Source: CANLBN01 sp050633525
Lineage (GTDB): Bacteria; Pseudomonadota; Gammaproteobacteria; Pseudomonadales; Cellvibrionaceae
Length of the DNA: 64,000 nt
NCBI GenBank assembly: GCA_050633525.1
Contig: JBOEGR010000026.1
Span: forward strand, 1-64,000
Direction of reading: 5' to 3'
Shown here: in pieces, positions 34,360-43,402 of the stretch
Position numbering within the stretch: the stretch's first letter is position 1
Layout: each line of letters begins with the position of its first letter
Notes under the pieces: generated by a model
Told to the model about the DNA's origin: nothing
The model's input: the letters and a program-made list of their open reading frames with translations, nothing else
The model's database searches: none
Made by a program: the position numbers and the translations under genes

Positions 34360-34902
34360 ATGATAATGAGGTTTTACTGCTCTTTTTTTTGTTTTCTTTT
34401 ATCCATCATGTCCAGTCAATTTGTGTTTGCGCAGCAAACGCCTGATCAAGGGATGGGCAATACACGTTTAGATGAGCTGATACGTCACCTAGATAAAAAT
34501 ACCGAAGGTAAATTAGGCTATTGGCAGTTTACTATTGAAAATGTAGGTGTTCAGGTGGTGACCGATGAGAACGCTAATCGGATGCGTATTGTTTCTCCTA
34601 TATTAAAAACAGAAAATCTAGATGAAAAAATATTATACCGACTGATGCAGGCCAACTTCGATACCGCTTTAGACGCTCGCTATGCGATTGCTAACGGTAT
34701 TCTTTGGAGTACATTTATTCATCCGCTACGCTCTTTGGATGATGAGGCCTTTCTGGTTGCTCTGGGGCAGACTGTTAACGCGGTGATCACTTATGGATCT
34801 ACCTATTCATCGGGCTTATTAAGTTTTCAAGGTGGTGATAGTCAGAGCATTCTACGCCGAGGTTTGATTGAAAAGCTGAAAAAGAAAGGTAAAGAGATAT
34901 AA
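34360..34902 (+). CDS. Small secreted protein of unknown function
   Basis: This 180-residue protein has a signal peptide ending near residue 25 (MSSQFVFA before QQTPDQ). The mature part has mixed alpha/beta character with a strand pair around YWQFTIENVGVQVVTDENANR and a helix-rich C-terminus (LDEKILYRLMQANFDTALDARYAI). The general pattern recalls YbjN or type III chaperone-like folds, but I do not recognise a family with confidence. It follows polB by 38 bases and may be translated from the ATG at 34360 or 34366. It has a Lys-rich C-terminus. Confidence 0.7.
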   Translation: MIMRFYCSFFCFLLSIMSSQFVFAQQTPDQGMGNTRLDELIRHLDKNTEGKLGYWQFTIENVGVQVVTDENANRMRIVSPILKTENLDEKILYRLMQANFDTALDARYAIANGILWSTFIHPLRSLDDEAFLVALGQTVNAVITYGSTYSSGLLSFQGGDSQSILRRGLIEKLKKKGKEI

Positions 34903-35143
34903 GGCCTGCCATTTGTTGAATTTTATTTTGTATGATATCTGACCACCGTTCTCATCGTTATTGCTCTAGCCCTTTCTACATGGGGCTTTCCTCAATATTA
35001 CGCTAATCATATTACCTNNACCTCTTATTTTCCCCATTATTTTTATTCAATAATACCAATTCTAGACTATACTTAAGATAAGCTCTCATATAAGTTGACC
35101 GCTAAGTCATGGGGTGGTTACTCCTTTATATGGTTTTATTTTA
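34903..35143. other. Intergenic region with two undetermined bases
   Basis: This 241-bp non-coding stretch contains two N at 35018-35019 flanked on both sides by ACCT. The pattern is compatible with an assembly join or an unresolved variant. No terminator or promoter can be assigned with confidence. Confidence 0.5.
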
Positions 35144-36847
35144 ATGATGAAATATAAGAAAAAATTACCTCTTTGCCCTTTTATTTTTGGCTTATTTATT
35201 TCATATTCCTGTGCTATCTCTTCAGAAGGCCTGCCCGCAACTAAAAATAGTTACGATACCAGTTCTGCCTTGACGCTTGCTTCTATAAAGCCATCAGATT
35301 CGGAGCAAAAGGCGTATGGGAAAATAAAAAAGGTCAATATTCGTATTCATCCTATTTTTGACGAATCTAAACCCGAAGAGAATAATTTTTTATTTCGTTT
35401 AGCTAATCGTTTGCATATAGGGACAGATGTCGATGTTATTAAAAATGATTTATTATTTAAAGAAGGGTCAGAATATAATACAGATACTCTCTATGAGAGT
35501 GAAAGAATATTACGTACGAGGCGTTATTTAAATCGAGCCAAAGTAAGTGTTGATAATCAAGATGATGAGGGGGTTGATGTTAATGTCGATGTAAATGAAG
35601 TCTGGACATTAGTGCCTACCTTGAGCTTTTCTCGCTCAGGAGGCAGTAATGATTATAGTTTTGGTTTTAAAGATTCTAATTTTTTGGGTTACGGTAAATC
35701 ATTTAATGTTACCTATAATAAATCGGATGAAAGAAGTGGGGAGTTATTCGAATATATCGACCCCAATACAGGTTGGCATCAAACCCGAATGGGGCTGGCA
35801 TATGAAAATAATAGTGACGGCTCTAGGCAATTTTTCTCTTTCGAACGCCCTTATTTTTCGTTGGCAACCCCTAGCGCTGGCGGAGCCGAGTATGAGGAAT
35901 ACGACAGAGAGGAGAGCTATTATGATCTTGGAGATGAGGTCGATACTTATCGGCACTTTAGTAAAAACACAGAAATTTTTTATGGCTCTAAATTATCTTT
36001 CAGTAATGAGGATAATGTTCATCGGCTTAATGTAGGATACTTAGAACAGGACGATACTTTTTTTTCAATCCCATCCGCACCGAATAGTGTGCCTTTACCT
36101 CAAAATAGGCTCTTTAAAATAACATGGGCAGAGCACCAGTATATTCAAAATAATTTCTCGCGTTTTGAAAATATTCAACAAATTAATCAAGTCGAAGATA
36201 TTAATTTTGGTGTTCAGTCTAAATTAAGGTTGGGTTATGTCTATTCTTCGATCGAAGAGTATGATGAAAGCCTCTATATGCGTGGCCAGTTATCTGATGG
36301 CATTATGTTGAATGAAAATAATATTTTATTATTGAAAACAGCATTCAGTGGGTTTTACAAAGATGAAATTTATAATAGCGTGATTAGCGCACGCTTGGAT
36401 TATCATTGGTCGAATATAAAGCATGGGCAGTTTTATATTGGTATTAAAGGAGGGCGTGGCGTCCGTTTATTTGCTGATCAATTCTTGGTTATGGGAGGGG
36501 ATTTTGGTTTAAGAGGCTACCCTGATAATTATCAATCTGGTGATAAGCGTTACTTAATTAATTTTGAGCAACGTTTCTACGGTCAGCGAGAATGGTTATC
36601 TTTGTTTTACATGGGAGCCGCTATTTTCTATGACGAGGGTCGTGCTTGGGGGAACAGTGCGAGCCCCCAAAGCCAAGATGGGCGCTTACGCGATGTGGGT
36701 TTTGGTTTAAGGTTTTCAGGAACCCGAAATGGTAGCCGAGAAGAAGGCGCAAGAAATGTACTGCATGTTGATTTTGCACATCCTTTAGATGGAGATGATG
36801 AACTGTCAGATGTGGAAATCTCAGTAAGGGTGAGAAAGTCTTTTTGA
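35144..36847 (+). CDS. Omp85-superfamily outer-membrane protein
   Basis: This protein of about 567 residues has a signal peptide (MMKYKKKLPLCPFIFGLFISYSC), one or two POTRA-like units (about 55-165, including the DTLYESERILRTRRYLNRAKV block) and a C-terminal 16-strand barrel. The diagnostic Omp85 loop-6 motif is present as GGDFGLRGY. It ends with an aromatic residue (VRVRKSF), as barrel proteins for BAM insertion usually do. BamA itself is longer and has five POTRAs, so this is an accessory member such as a TamA-, TpsB- or surface-antigen-type protein. The frame is open to a GTG at 35114, but the ATG at 35144 begins the signal peptide. It has no obvious TamB or secreted partner nearby. Confidence 0.85.
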   Translation: MMKYKKKLPLCPFIFGLFISYSCAISSEGLPATKNSYDTSSALTLASIKPSDSEQKAYGKIKKVNIRIHPIFDESKPEENNFLFRLANRLHIGTDVDVIKNDLLFKEGSEYNTDTLYESERILRTRRYLNRAKVSVDNQDDEGVDVNVDVNEVWTLVPTLSFSRSGGSNDYSFGFKDSNFLGYGKSFNVTYNKSDERSGELFEYIDPNTGWHQTRMGLAYENNSDGSRQFFSFERPYFSLATPSAGGAEYEEYDREESYYDLGDEVDTYRHFSKNTEIFYGSKLSFSNEDNVHRLNVGYLEQDDTFFSIPSAPNSVPLPQNRLFKITWAEHQYIQNNFSRFENIQQINQVEDINFGVQSKLRLGYVYSSIEEYDESLYMRGQLSDGIMLNENNILLLKTAFSGFYKDEIYNSVISARLDYHWSNIKHGQFYIGIKGGRGVRLFADQFLVMGGDFGLRGYPDNYQSGDKRYLINFEQRFYGQREWLSLFYMGAAIFYDEGRAWGNSASPQSQDGRLRDVGFGLRFSGTRNGSREEGARNVLHVDFAHPLDGDDELSDVEISVRVRKSF

Positions 36848-36856
36848 TTCAATTTG

Positions 36857-37471
36857 TCAGTACTGTTTCAACCATGGATTGGCCTCTAAATGTTTCTTTT
36901 CAAAAGACTGGACCAGATCCACTTTTTCTAAGGTGTTTCCTATGGCATCGATTCCATTGATCAATGCTTTTTTGTATAGCCCGTCAATCTCGAAGTCTAT
37001 GTTATCACCGCTACTCAACACGACTTTCTGCGCAGGCAGGTCAATAGTTATGTCATTATCAGCCGCACGTGAAATAGTGTCAGCTAATGTTTGCCATTTG
37101 TTTTTCTTTAGCTGTATGAGAAGAACGCCATTGCGTTGGCAATTATCGTAGAAAATACCGGCAAAGCTTGTTCCCACAATGGCTTTAATGCCTAATTGTT
37201 TTAAACCCCAAACTGCGTGTTCACGACTAGAGCCGCACCCAAAGTTTGGGCCAACCACTAAAAATTGTGACTCTTTCCAAGGTGTTTTATTAAGAATGAA
37301 GTCAGGGTTTTTCTCTCCTGAAGATAAAAAACGCTGATCAAAAAAAACACCTTCAGCTAGACCTTTACGATCAATACCTTTTAAAAACTGTTTGGGCATG
37401 ATGACATCGGTGTCAATGTTAGCGGCTAACATTGGTGCTGCTTTAGCGCAGATAGTATGAAAAGATTCCAT
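36857..37471 (-). CDS. leuD: LeuD-type aconitase-superfamily small subunit
   Basis: This is the small (swivel) subunit of an isopropylmalate dehydratase-type enzyme, 204 residues. The substrate-recognition motif GPNFGCGSSREHAVWGL is present, as are NIDTDVIMPKQFL near the N-terminus and INGIDAIGNTL near the end. Its start directly abuts the LeuC-type gene stop, so the subunits are co-translated. In leucine synthesis it converts 2- to 3-isopropylmalate. No leuA or leuB is in the window and the pair is paired with a LysR gene, so a related dehydratase role (for example on a C5 branched dicarboxylate) is possible. Confidence 0.88.
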   Translation of the reverse strand: MESFHTICAKAAPMLAANIDTDVIMPKQFLKGIDRKGLAEGVFFDQRFLSSGEKNPDFILNKTPWKESQFLVVGPNFGCGSSREHAVWGLKQLGIKAIVGTSFAGIFYDNCQRNGVLLIQLKKNKWQTLADTISRAADNDITIDLPAQKVVLSSGDNIDFEIDGLYKKALINGIDAIGNTLEKVDLVQSFEKKHLEANPWLKQY

Positions 37472-38893
37472 TTATACAACCTCTATTTTGCGTACATCAA
37501 AAAGGTGCCCTTTAATGGCGGCCGCAGCAACCATTGCAGGACTCATTAAATGCGTGCGTGCGCCAGCACCTTGTCGACCCTCGAAATTTCTATTCGTACT
37601 AGATGCACAGCGATCGTCGGGGCCGAGTACATCATCATTCATTGCTAAACACATAGAGCATCCTGACTGACGCCATTCAAATCCAGCATCAATAAATATA
37701 TCGGCTAAGCCTTCTAGCTGTGCTTGTATTCTTACCGAGGTTGATCCCGGCACAATAATACCAGTGATATGGGGTGCTAGTTTTTTACCTTTGACGATCT
37801 TGGAGACTTCTCTTAAATCTTCGATGCGGGCATTAGTGCATGAACCAATAAAGGCGTGAGTGATAGTAATATCCTCTAATTTTGTATTCGGTTTTAAACC
37901 CATATAATCTAGCGCGCGCTGCCAGCCTTTGCTTTTAGCGGTGTCGTTTAGTTCGGTATGAGGATCTGGAATGGATGCTTGAATCGGTAGGGCTTGGTCA
38001 GGACTGGTGCCCCAAGTCACCATGGGTTCAACTTCATTAGTATCGATCGTGATCTCTTGATCAAAAACTGCGCCCTTATCGCTATGAAGTGAACGCCATG
38101 TGTTGATTGCTTGCTCCCATTCTTCTCCTTTTGGTGCGCGTGGTTTATCTTTAAGGTAAGTAAAGACCTTTTCATCAGGAGCCATAAAAGCACCTCTAGC
38201 ACCCGCTTCTACGGCCATATTACAAATGGTCATACGCGCCTCTACGCTCATAGCATCAATAGTGTCACCGTAAAATTCTATGGCATAACCTGTTGCGCCT
38301 GATGCGCCAATTTTGCGGATAACAGCCATGATAATGTCTTTTGAGCTCACGCCTAAGCCGAGTACTCCGGAGATGTTTATTCTCATTGTTTTCAGACGTT
38401 TATAAACTAGCGTTTGTGTCGCCAATAAATGCTCTATTTGAGATGTCCCTATGCCAAACCCAAACGCACCTAAAGCACCATAGGTAGTTGTATGACTATC
38501 CCCTGCAGCTACGACCATACCTGGTAAGATAAAACCAATTTCGGGAGCAACAACATGCTCTATGCCTTGACGTTCATCCAGTAAATCAAATAACTCGATA
38601 CCAAAGTCACGGCAGTTTTCATTGAAGTAGTTCACTTGTAGTGCGCCCTCTTCATGACTTTGTACGGCGACTCTTTTTACTGCGGTTGAATTTACGTGGT
38701 CAACGACAGCTAGGCACGATTTGGGATTCCAGACCTTGCGCTCTAAGTCGCGCAGACCGCTAAAAGCTTGTGGGCTGGTATATTCATTGAGAACTTGTCG
38801 ATCAATATAAAGTAAAACGTGTCCTTTATCATCGAGTTCGCAAATGGTATGAGAGTGAATGTGTTTGTCGTACAGCGTTTGTGGTGTCTTCAT
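37472..38893 (-). CDS. leuC: LeuC-type aconitase-superfamily large subunit
   Basis: This is the large catalytic subunit of about 473 residues with a [4Fe-4S] cluster. The three ligand cysteines are in FIGSCTNARIEDLR and GCSMCLAMNDD, and the ending RCASSTNRNFEGRQG is also characteristic. Some blocks differ from classical LeuC: the DHNVST motif reads DHVNST, and the N-terminal third is diverged. The frame is open to a TTG at 38920; the ATG at 38893 (MKTPQTLYDKH) gives the family start. It lies downstream of a same-strand LysR gene and overlaps nothing. Either a true LeuC or a paralogue for citramalate/methylmalate-type substrates is possible. Confidence 0.87.
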   Translation of the reverse strand: MKTPQTLYDKHIHSHTICELDDKGHVLLYIDRQVLNEYTSPQAFSGLRDLERKVWNPKSCLAVVDHVNSTAVKRVAVQSHEEGALQVNYFNENCRDFGIELFDLLDERQGIEHVVAPEIGFILPGMVVAAGDSHTTTYGALGAFGFGIGTSQIEHLLATQTLVYKRLKTMRINISGVLGLGVSSKDIIMAVIRKIGASGATGYAIEFYGDTIDAMSVEARMTICNMAVEAGARGAFMAPDEKVFTYLKDKPRAPKGEEWEQAINTWRSLHSDKGAVFDQEITIDTNEVEPMVTWGTSPDQALPIQASIPDPHTELNDTAKSKGWQRALDYMGLKPNTKLEDITITHAFIGSCTNARIEDLREVSKIVKGKKLAPHITGIIVPGSTSVRIQAQLEGLADIFIDAGFEWRQSGCSMCLAMNDDVLGPDDRCASSTNRNFEGRQGAGARTHLMSPAMVAAAAIKGHLFDVRKIEVV

Positions 38894-39033
38894 GTTTCGG
38901 AGATCGCTCAGGAGTGGCAAGCGTGATATTAAGGTGCCTACATAATATAATTTTGATGGCTGCGATCAATGGCAAAAATGTAATGTCGTTACTTACGTTT
39001 TGTGCATAATTAAAGAATAGGTTTCTGTAAGAA

Positions 39034-39942
39034 TTAATTTGAGAGATCTAAAAAATGTTCTTGCAGGAACTCCATGCAAACTCTTAGCTTCGCGGAGTGA
39101 GAGGGGCGGGTTGGGTAGACAGCCCAAACATTTGCGTCTTGTGTGTACTCCGGTAATATTTGTACTAGCTTACCTTGGTCAAGCAAGGGCTTCACATCCC
39201 AAAGAGAGCGCAACATAATACCGCGACCATTGATAGCCCACTGTACAATAATCTCGCCGTTGTTAGATGATAATGGGCCGTTCACCTTAATATTGTATGG
39301 GGTATTAGCACGCATGAGCTGCCATACCCCTAATGACATATTACGCTCTTTTAATGTGAGGCAGTCATGATGAGCTAAATCATCAAGTGATACTGGTACG
39401 CCATGCTGTTTGAGATAACTAGGCGAAGCACATAAAACACGTTGGTTCGATACCAGTTTTTTGCAGATATGTTGTTCGGGTATGTCATCCCCAATACGAA
39501 TCTCTAAGTCGAAACCTTCTTTCACAATATCGACGGTTCTATCAAAAAGCTCTAGGCGTATTTCCAATTCTGGGTAACGTTCTGATAGCAATGCAATGGC
39601 TGGTGCCACATGATTGCGCCCAAAACCAAAAGTGCTGCAAATGTGAATTAAACCACTGGGTGTGGAGCGTGCATTTGATAGTTCAAGGCTCAATTCATCG
39701 AAGTCATTTAAGATTTGTGTTGCCCAACGCTGAACGTTTTCGCCATCTTCAGCGAGCGTTACTCGGCGAGTCGTTCGGTGTAATAGTTTTGCTTTTAGGG
39801 TGCTCTCTAGTATTTGGATGCGTTTGCTAACATAGGCGGGTGACTGTCCAAGCTCTTCTGCCGCAGCGGCAAAACCACCTTTACGTATAACAGTAAGAAA
39901 AACATGTAAATCTTCGGCGAGAGGGTATTGTTTACGATTCAT
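39034..39942 (-). CDS. LysR-family transcriptional regulator
   Basis: This 302-residue regulator has an N-terminal winged HTH (residues 8-65; GGFAAAAEELGQSPAYVSKRIQILE is the DNA-binding helix pair) and a C-terminal effector domain. Features of the DsdA/CrgA-type subfamily are present (ICSTFGFGRNHVAPAI, LFDRTVDIVKEGFDLEIRIGD). It lies upstream of and co-directional with leuCD-like genes, and divergent from the dehalogenase-like gene across a 175-bp gap. LysR regulators usually control the divergent neighbour, so the hydrolase is the first candidate target and leuCD a second. The ATG at 39942 gives a normal start. Confidence 0.92.
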   Translation of the reverse strand: MNRKQYPLAEDLHVFLTVIRKGGFAAAAEELGQSPAYVSKRIQILESTLKAKLLHRTTRRVTLAEDGENVQRWATQILNDFDELSLELSNARSTPSGLIHICSTFGFGRNHVAPAIALLSERYPELEIRLELFDRTVDIVKEGFDLEIRIGDDIPEQHICKKLVSNQRVLCASPSYLKQHGVPVSLDDLAHHDCLTLKERNMSLGVWQLMRANTPYNIKVNGPLSSNNGEIIVQWAINGRGIMLRSLWDVKPLLDQGKLVQILPEYTQDANVWAVYPTRPSHSAKLRVCMEFLQEHFLDLSN

Positions 39943-40117
39943 GTTTTATATGCTTACATTTTATGGGTTTATGTGGTCATTCGTTGAGTATACCATGATC
40001 GTTAATGAATGGAATGTGCTGTGATGCGAGCCATGACTTCAGTAAAGCTTAACAATAATAACGAGAATAGAAGCAGCTATTTAAGTAAACGTAATAAAAA
40101 GACAGCAGGAGCGTTTG

Positions 40118-40996
40118 ATGATCTTTGTAGGCTATCGTGAAAAAAGTGCGTATGTTAATGGTGTGAATATTCACTATCGCATGGGGGGCAGTGGGCCAGC
40201 TTTGCTACTATTGCACGGCCACCCACAAACCCATGTGATTTGGCATAAAGTAGCAAGTGTGCTTGCTAAGCACTTTACGGTCATTGCTCCCGATTTGCGT
40301 GGTTACGGTGATAGCGATAAGCCTGAGCCATCTGAAAATAATATTGAGCACTCGAAGCGCATGATGGCAAAAGATCAGCGTGATTTAATGGCGAGTCTGG
40401 GCTTCAATCATTTTGCTATATTGGCTCATGATCGTGGCGCAAGAGTAGCGCACCGCTTATCCTTGGATTACTCAGCCGCAGTAGCAAAAATGATTTTATT
40501 AGATATTGCTCCGACGCTGGCTATGTATGAGCAGACTGATCATGCATTTGCCCGTGCTTATTGGCATTGGTTTTTCCTTATTCGTCCTAGGCCTTTACCA
40601 GAAACATTAATAGAAGCGGACCCTAAGCTTTATTTAGAAAGCGTGATGGCTGTGCGCAGTGCGGGAATGACGCCGTTTACCAAAGAGGCGTTTGGTGAAT
40701 ATTTGCGTTGCTTAACACTTCCGGGCTCAGCTGTCGGCATTTGTGAAGACTATCGCGCTAGTGCAGGAATTGATTTAGAACATGATCGTCAAGATATAGA
40801 AATAGGTAATAAAGTGTCTTGTCCTTTACTGGTGTTGTGGGGACGAGATGGTGCTGTTGCAAAGTCATTTGAGCCTTTGAAAGAGTGGGAAAAAGTTGCT
40901 ACATCAGTCGACGGAATGTCTTTACCTTGCGGGCATTATATCCCAGAAGAGGCTCCTGAATTATTATTAAGGCAGGTTATGAATTTTTTAACGTAA
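40118..40996 (+). CDS. Haloacetate dehalogenase-like alpha/beta hydrolase
   Basis: This 292-residue cytoplasmic hydrolase has the oxyanion-hole region LLLHGHPQTHVIWH, DLRGYGDSDKP, and a nucleophile elbow with Asp rather than Ser (AHDRGARVAHRL). The catalytic His is in LPCGHYIPEEAP. The Asp nucleophile followed by Arg, plus YWHWFFL, resemble fluoroacetate dehalogenase (DehH1-like), whose His-Trp pair binds the halide. Epoxide hydrolase is a less likely alternative. The open frame starts at a TTG at 40115, but the ATG at 40118 has an AGGAG ribosome-binding site six bases away. It is divergent from the LysR regulator. Confidence 0.85.
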   Translation: MIFVGYREKSAYVNGVNIHYRMGGSGPALLLLHGHPQTHVIWHKVASVLAKHFTVIAPDLRGYGDSDKPEPSENNIEHSKRMMAKDQRDLMASLGFNHFAILAHDRGARVAHRLSLDYSAAVAKMILLDIAPTLAMYEQTDHAFARAYWHWFFLIRPRPLPETLIEADPKLYLESVMAVRSAGMTPFTKEAFGEYLRCLTLPGSAVGICEDYRASAGIDLEHDRQDIEIGNKVSCPLLVLWGRDGAVAKSFEPLKEWEKVATSVDGMSLPCGHYIPEEAPELLLRQVMNFLT

Positions 40997-41005
40997 ATTA
41001 GTTTT

Positions 41006-41242
41006 TTATTTAATTTTTGACGCCCAAATAGCCAGTTTATGTCGAATGCTTTTTTGCGATACTTGATCTTCTGGAATAGGTTGAATCACTTTATCGTGAA
41101 CCAGCAAACGATAAATATATTCTAGTTTTTCATTGGCAGAATCAGTTGCTTCAAATTCAACCACGCCTCTACTTTCACCGTATTTTACTCCTTCATCGAT
41201 GGCTTTCTTTACTAACTCTTTTTCGTTTTTGAGTTTTTTCAT
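41006..41242 (-). CDS. Small conserved protein, DUF5062-like
   Basis: This 78-residue protein is soluble and highly charged, with a Lys/Glu-rich N-terminus (KKLKNEKELVKKAIDEG) and the central block EYIYRLLVHDKVIQPIPEDQ. It resembles my recollection of DUF5062, a short gammaproteobacterial family without known function. It is separately transcribed on the minus strand, ending 9 bases from the convergent hydrolase. The gap to panB is small (50 bases), so it could be the last gene of the panB operon, but panB lies on the same strand upstream of nothing else, so this is uncertain. Confidence 0.65.
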   Translation of the reverse strand: MKKLKNEKELVKKAIDEGVKYGESRGVVEFEATDSANEKLEYIYRLLVHDKVIQPIPEDQVSQKSIRHKLAIWASKIK

Positions 41243-41292
41243 GAGCGTTTTCCTGTAGAGTTACCTTGGTATTAGGTATATAAAATAGCCGT

Positions 41293-42111
41293 TTATTCAA
41301 AACCATGTTCGGGCAGAGGGAAGTCAGCTGATTTTACACTTTTTACATAAGTGCTAATGGCTTCCCCAATAGAATTAGATTCATTTAGAAAGTTCTTTGA
41401 AAATTTGGGTGGCGTTGGCGTGATGCCCAATAAATCATTTATGACTAATACTTGTCCATCCGTATCGGCACCGGCGCCGATGCCTATCGTCATAATATCA
41501 ACTTGATCTGTAATTTTTTTACTCAATGAAGACGGTACGCATTCCAAGACTAGACAGTCTGCGCCTGCTGCTGCCAACATTTTTGCATCATGAATAATAT
41601 TATCCGCTTGTTCTTGCTCTCGCCCCTGAACCCGATAGCCTCCTAGTTTATTGACTGATTGGGGGGTTAAGCCCAAGTGGGCGCAAACAGGAATGCCGCG
41701 GTTAGTGAGTTTGTTAACAGTTTCAGCAAGCCACTCACCGCCCTCTACTTTTACCATGTGTGCGCCTGCCTGCATTAAGAGTGCTGCATTTGCCATTGCC
41801 TGTTCAGGTGTGGCATAAGACATAAATGGCATGTCGCTGATAATTAATGATTGTTGATTACCTCTTGCTACTCCATGGGTATGGTAAACCATGTGATCAA
41901 CGGTGACGGGTAGAGTGCTGTCGTGTCCTTGCACTGTCATACCTAAGCTGTCGCCTACTAATATCAGTTCAACCCCATTGTTCTGCGCTAGGTTTGCCAT
42001 AGGAGCATCATATAACGCTAGGCAGGTCATCTTTTCTTTTTCAGCTTTTAATTTTTTTAAGCTGGTTAAGGTTATTTTTTTACTCAATGCCATCGTGTTA
42101 GTACCTGCCAT
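41293..42111 (-). CDS. panB: 3-methyl-2-oxobutanoate hydroxymethyltransferase PanB
   Basis: PanB adds a hydroxymethyl group from methylene-tetrahydrofolate to ketoisovalerate, making ketopantoate for pantothenate and CoA. The 272-residue protein has LYDAPMANLAQNNGVELILVGDSLG (metal-binding Asp), VKVEGGEWL, HLGLTPQSVNKLGGYRVQG and IGIGAGADTDGQVLV. The ATG at 42093 (MALSKK) is an alternative start. It ends the pcnB-folK-dNK-panB series. panC, which normally follows panB, is absent here and replaced by the small DUF5062-like gene. Confidence 0.95.
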   Translation of the reverse strand: MAGTNTMALSKKITLTSLKKLKAEKEKMTCLALYDAPMANLAQNNGVELILVGDSLGMTVQGHDSTLPVTVDHMVYHTHGVARGNQQSLIISDMPFMSYATPEQAMANAALLMQAGAHMVKVEGGEWLAETVNKLTNRGIPVCAHLGLTPQSVNKLGGYRVQGREQEQADNIIHDAKMLAAAGADCLVLECVPSSLSKKITDQVDIMTIGIGAGADTDGQVLVINDLLGITPTPPKFSKNFLNESNSIGEAISTYVKSVKSADFPLPEHGFE

Positions 42112-42186
42112 AGTGTTTCTCTTCTATTGTCTCTACTTTCTTTACTGTTTTTCTATTGTCGTTATTCTGCAAGCGCACTGCAGTTG

Positions 42187-42864
42187 TTATAAAAGTGTTG
42201 ATGTTGGGTTGTAGTAGTGCCGACCTTGTTTAATGTTTAGCATGTAGTCAACGAGCTGTTGATAGGAGTCATCATTATTCACCCAGTCAATTTCACTCGC
42301 ATTGACGATCAGTAAAGGCGAGTCATCATAGAAGTGAAAAAAGCGAGTATAGGCATCGTTTAAGGTTTCTAGATAATCAGCATCAATCGTTTGTTCAGCA
42401 TTGATACCGCGCTGTTTGATTCGACGCAATAAAGTATCGATAGGTGCTTGGAGATAAATGACTAAATCAGGTTTTGGTGCATCAATAACAAGTTGTTTGT
42501 AAACTTGTTGGTAAATGTCTAATTCGTCATCATCAAGTGTGACCTGTGCAAATAAGGGATCTTTTTCAATAAGAAAATCGGCCACCCTAACAGGCTGAAA
42601 TAAATCATCTTGCCTTAGTGATTGTATTTGTTGTGCCCGCTGAAAAAGAAAAAAGAGTTGGGTTGGTAGTGCGTGACGTGCACGATCTTGATAGAAGCGT
42701 TCTAGAAAAGGGTTTTTTTCTGCCTCTTCTAAAAGCGTGTCGTAATTAAATGTTGTCGCTAAACGTTTGGCTAAGGTTGTTTTACCAACACCTATGGCCC
42801 CCTCGATAGCGATAAAGCGAGGGAGTTTGTCTGCTTCATAAGTAGTGGTTACATTCTGATCCAC
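42187..42864 (-). CDS. Deoxynucleoside kinase (dAdo/dGuo kinase type)
   Basis: This 225-residue salvage kinase has the P-loop FIAIEGAIGVGKTTLA (about residues 17-32), the EEAEKNPFLERFY region that corresponds to the catalytic Glu, the DRAR-like substrate region, and an LID arginine cluster (LLRRIKQRG). It phosphorylates deoxyribonucleosides to 5'-monophosphates with ATP. A long N-terminal tail of about 15 residues precedes the P-loop. It lies between folK and panB on the same strand, an arrangement seen in several gammaproteobacteria; it has no obvious pathway link to folate or pantothenate. Confidence 0.88.
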   Translation of the reverse strand: MDQNVTTTYEADKLPRFIAIEGAIGVGKTTLAKRLATTFNYDTLLEEAEKNPFLERFYQDRARHALPTQLFFLFQRAQQIQSLRQDDLFQPVRVADFLIEKDPLFAQVTLDDDELDIYQQVYKQLVIDAPKPDLVIYLQAPIDTLLRRIKQRGINAEQTIDADYLETLNDAYTRFFHFYDDSPLLIVNASEIDWVNNDDSYQQLVDYMLNIKQGRHYYNPTSTLL

Positions 42865-42901
42865 TGGTTAGTTTCCTTGGTCTTCGTTTGGTCTAATGGG
42901 T

Positions 42902-43402
42902 TTAAGCTATGTCACGATTGAGAGGCCTTAGGCCGTGTTGGTCACATTGTTTGGCTAATGTCTCAAGTTTTTCGCCATTAGGCAATATTAATGTGGGCGA
43001 TAAGTCGTAGAGCGGGAGTAGTACAAAGTTACGATTCTGTATTTCTGGGTGGGGTATTGTTAATTTCTCGCTAGCAAGCTCGAGGTTGTCATAGAGAAGT
43101 AGATCTAGATCGAGTGTTCGAGCTCCCCAATGTACCAACCTTTGGCGCCCTTGTGCATTCTCGATACCTTGCAATTGTGTGAGTAACTCAGCGGGTGATA
43201 ATAAAGTTTTGAGTCGTGCAACGGTATTAATGTAGTCTGGTTGCCCCTTGGGGCCGATGGCTTTACTGCTATACCAAGGCGCACATTCTAGTGATTTACA
43301 TGATGCTAGTTTGGCGAGAGCAGTGAGGGCTTGATCAATTTGCTCGTGGGGCTTATCTAAATTACTGCCCAAGCCAATAAAGGCTGTTGAATATGATGTC
43401 AC
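42902..43402 (-). CDS. folK: 6-hydroxymethyl-7,8-dihydropterin pyrophosphokinase FolK
   Basis: FolK transfers pyrophosphate from ATP to 6-hydroxymethyl-dihydropterin in folate synthesis. The 166-residue protein keeps all catalytic features: IGLGSNLDKP, the substrate region GPKGQPDYINTV, GRQRLVHWGARTLDLDLLLYD (both arginines and the DxD), and IPHPEIQNRNFVLLPLYDL. It starts with GTG, overlapping the pcnB stop by four bases (GTGA). It is the canonical copy; the paralogue at 1664 lacks the arginine before DxD. The pcnB-folK-panB order matches Pseudomonas. Confidence 0.96.
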   Translation of the reverse strand: MTSYSTAFIGLGSNLDKPHEQIDQALTALAKLASCKSLECAPWYSSKAIGPKGQPDYINTVARLKTLLSPAELLTQLQGIENAQGRQRLVHWGARTLDLDLLLYDNLELASEKLTIPHPEIQNRNFVLLPLYDLSPTLILPNGEKLETLAKQCDQHGLRPLNRDIA

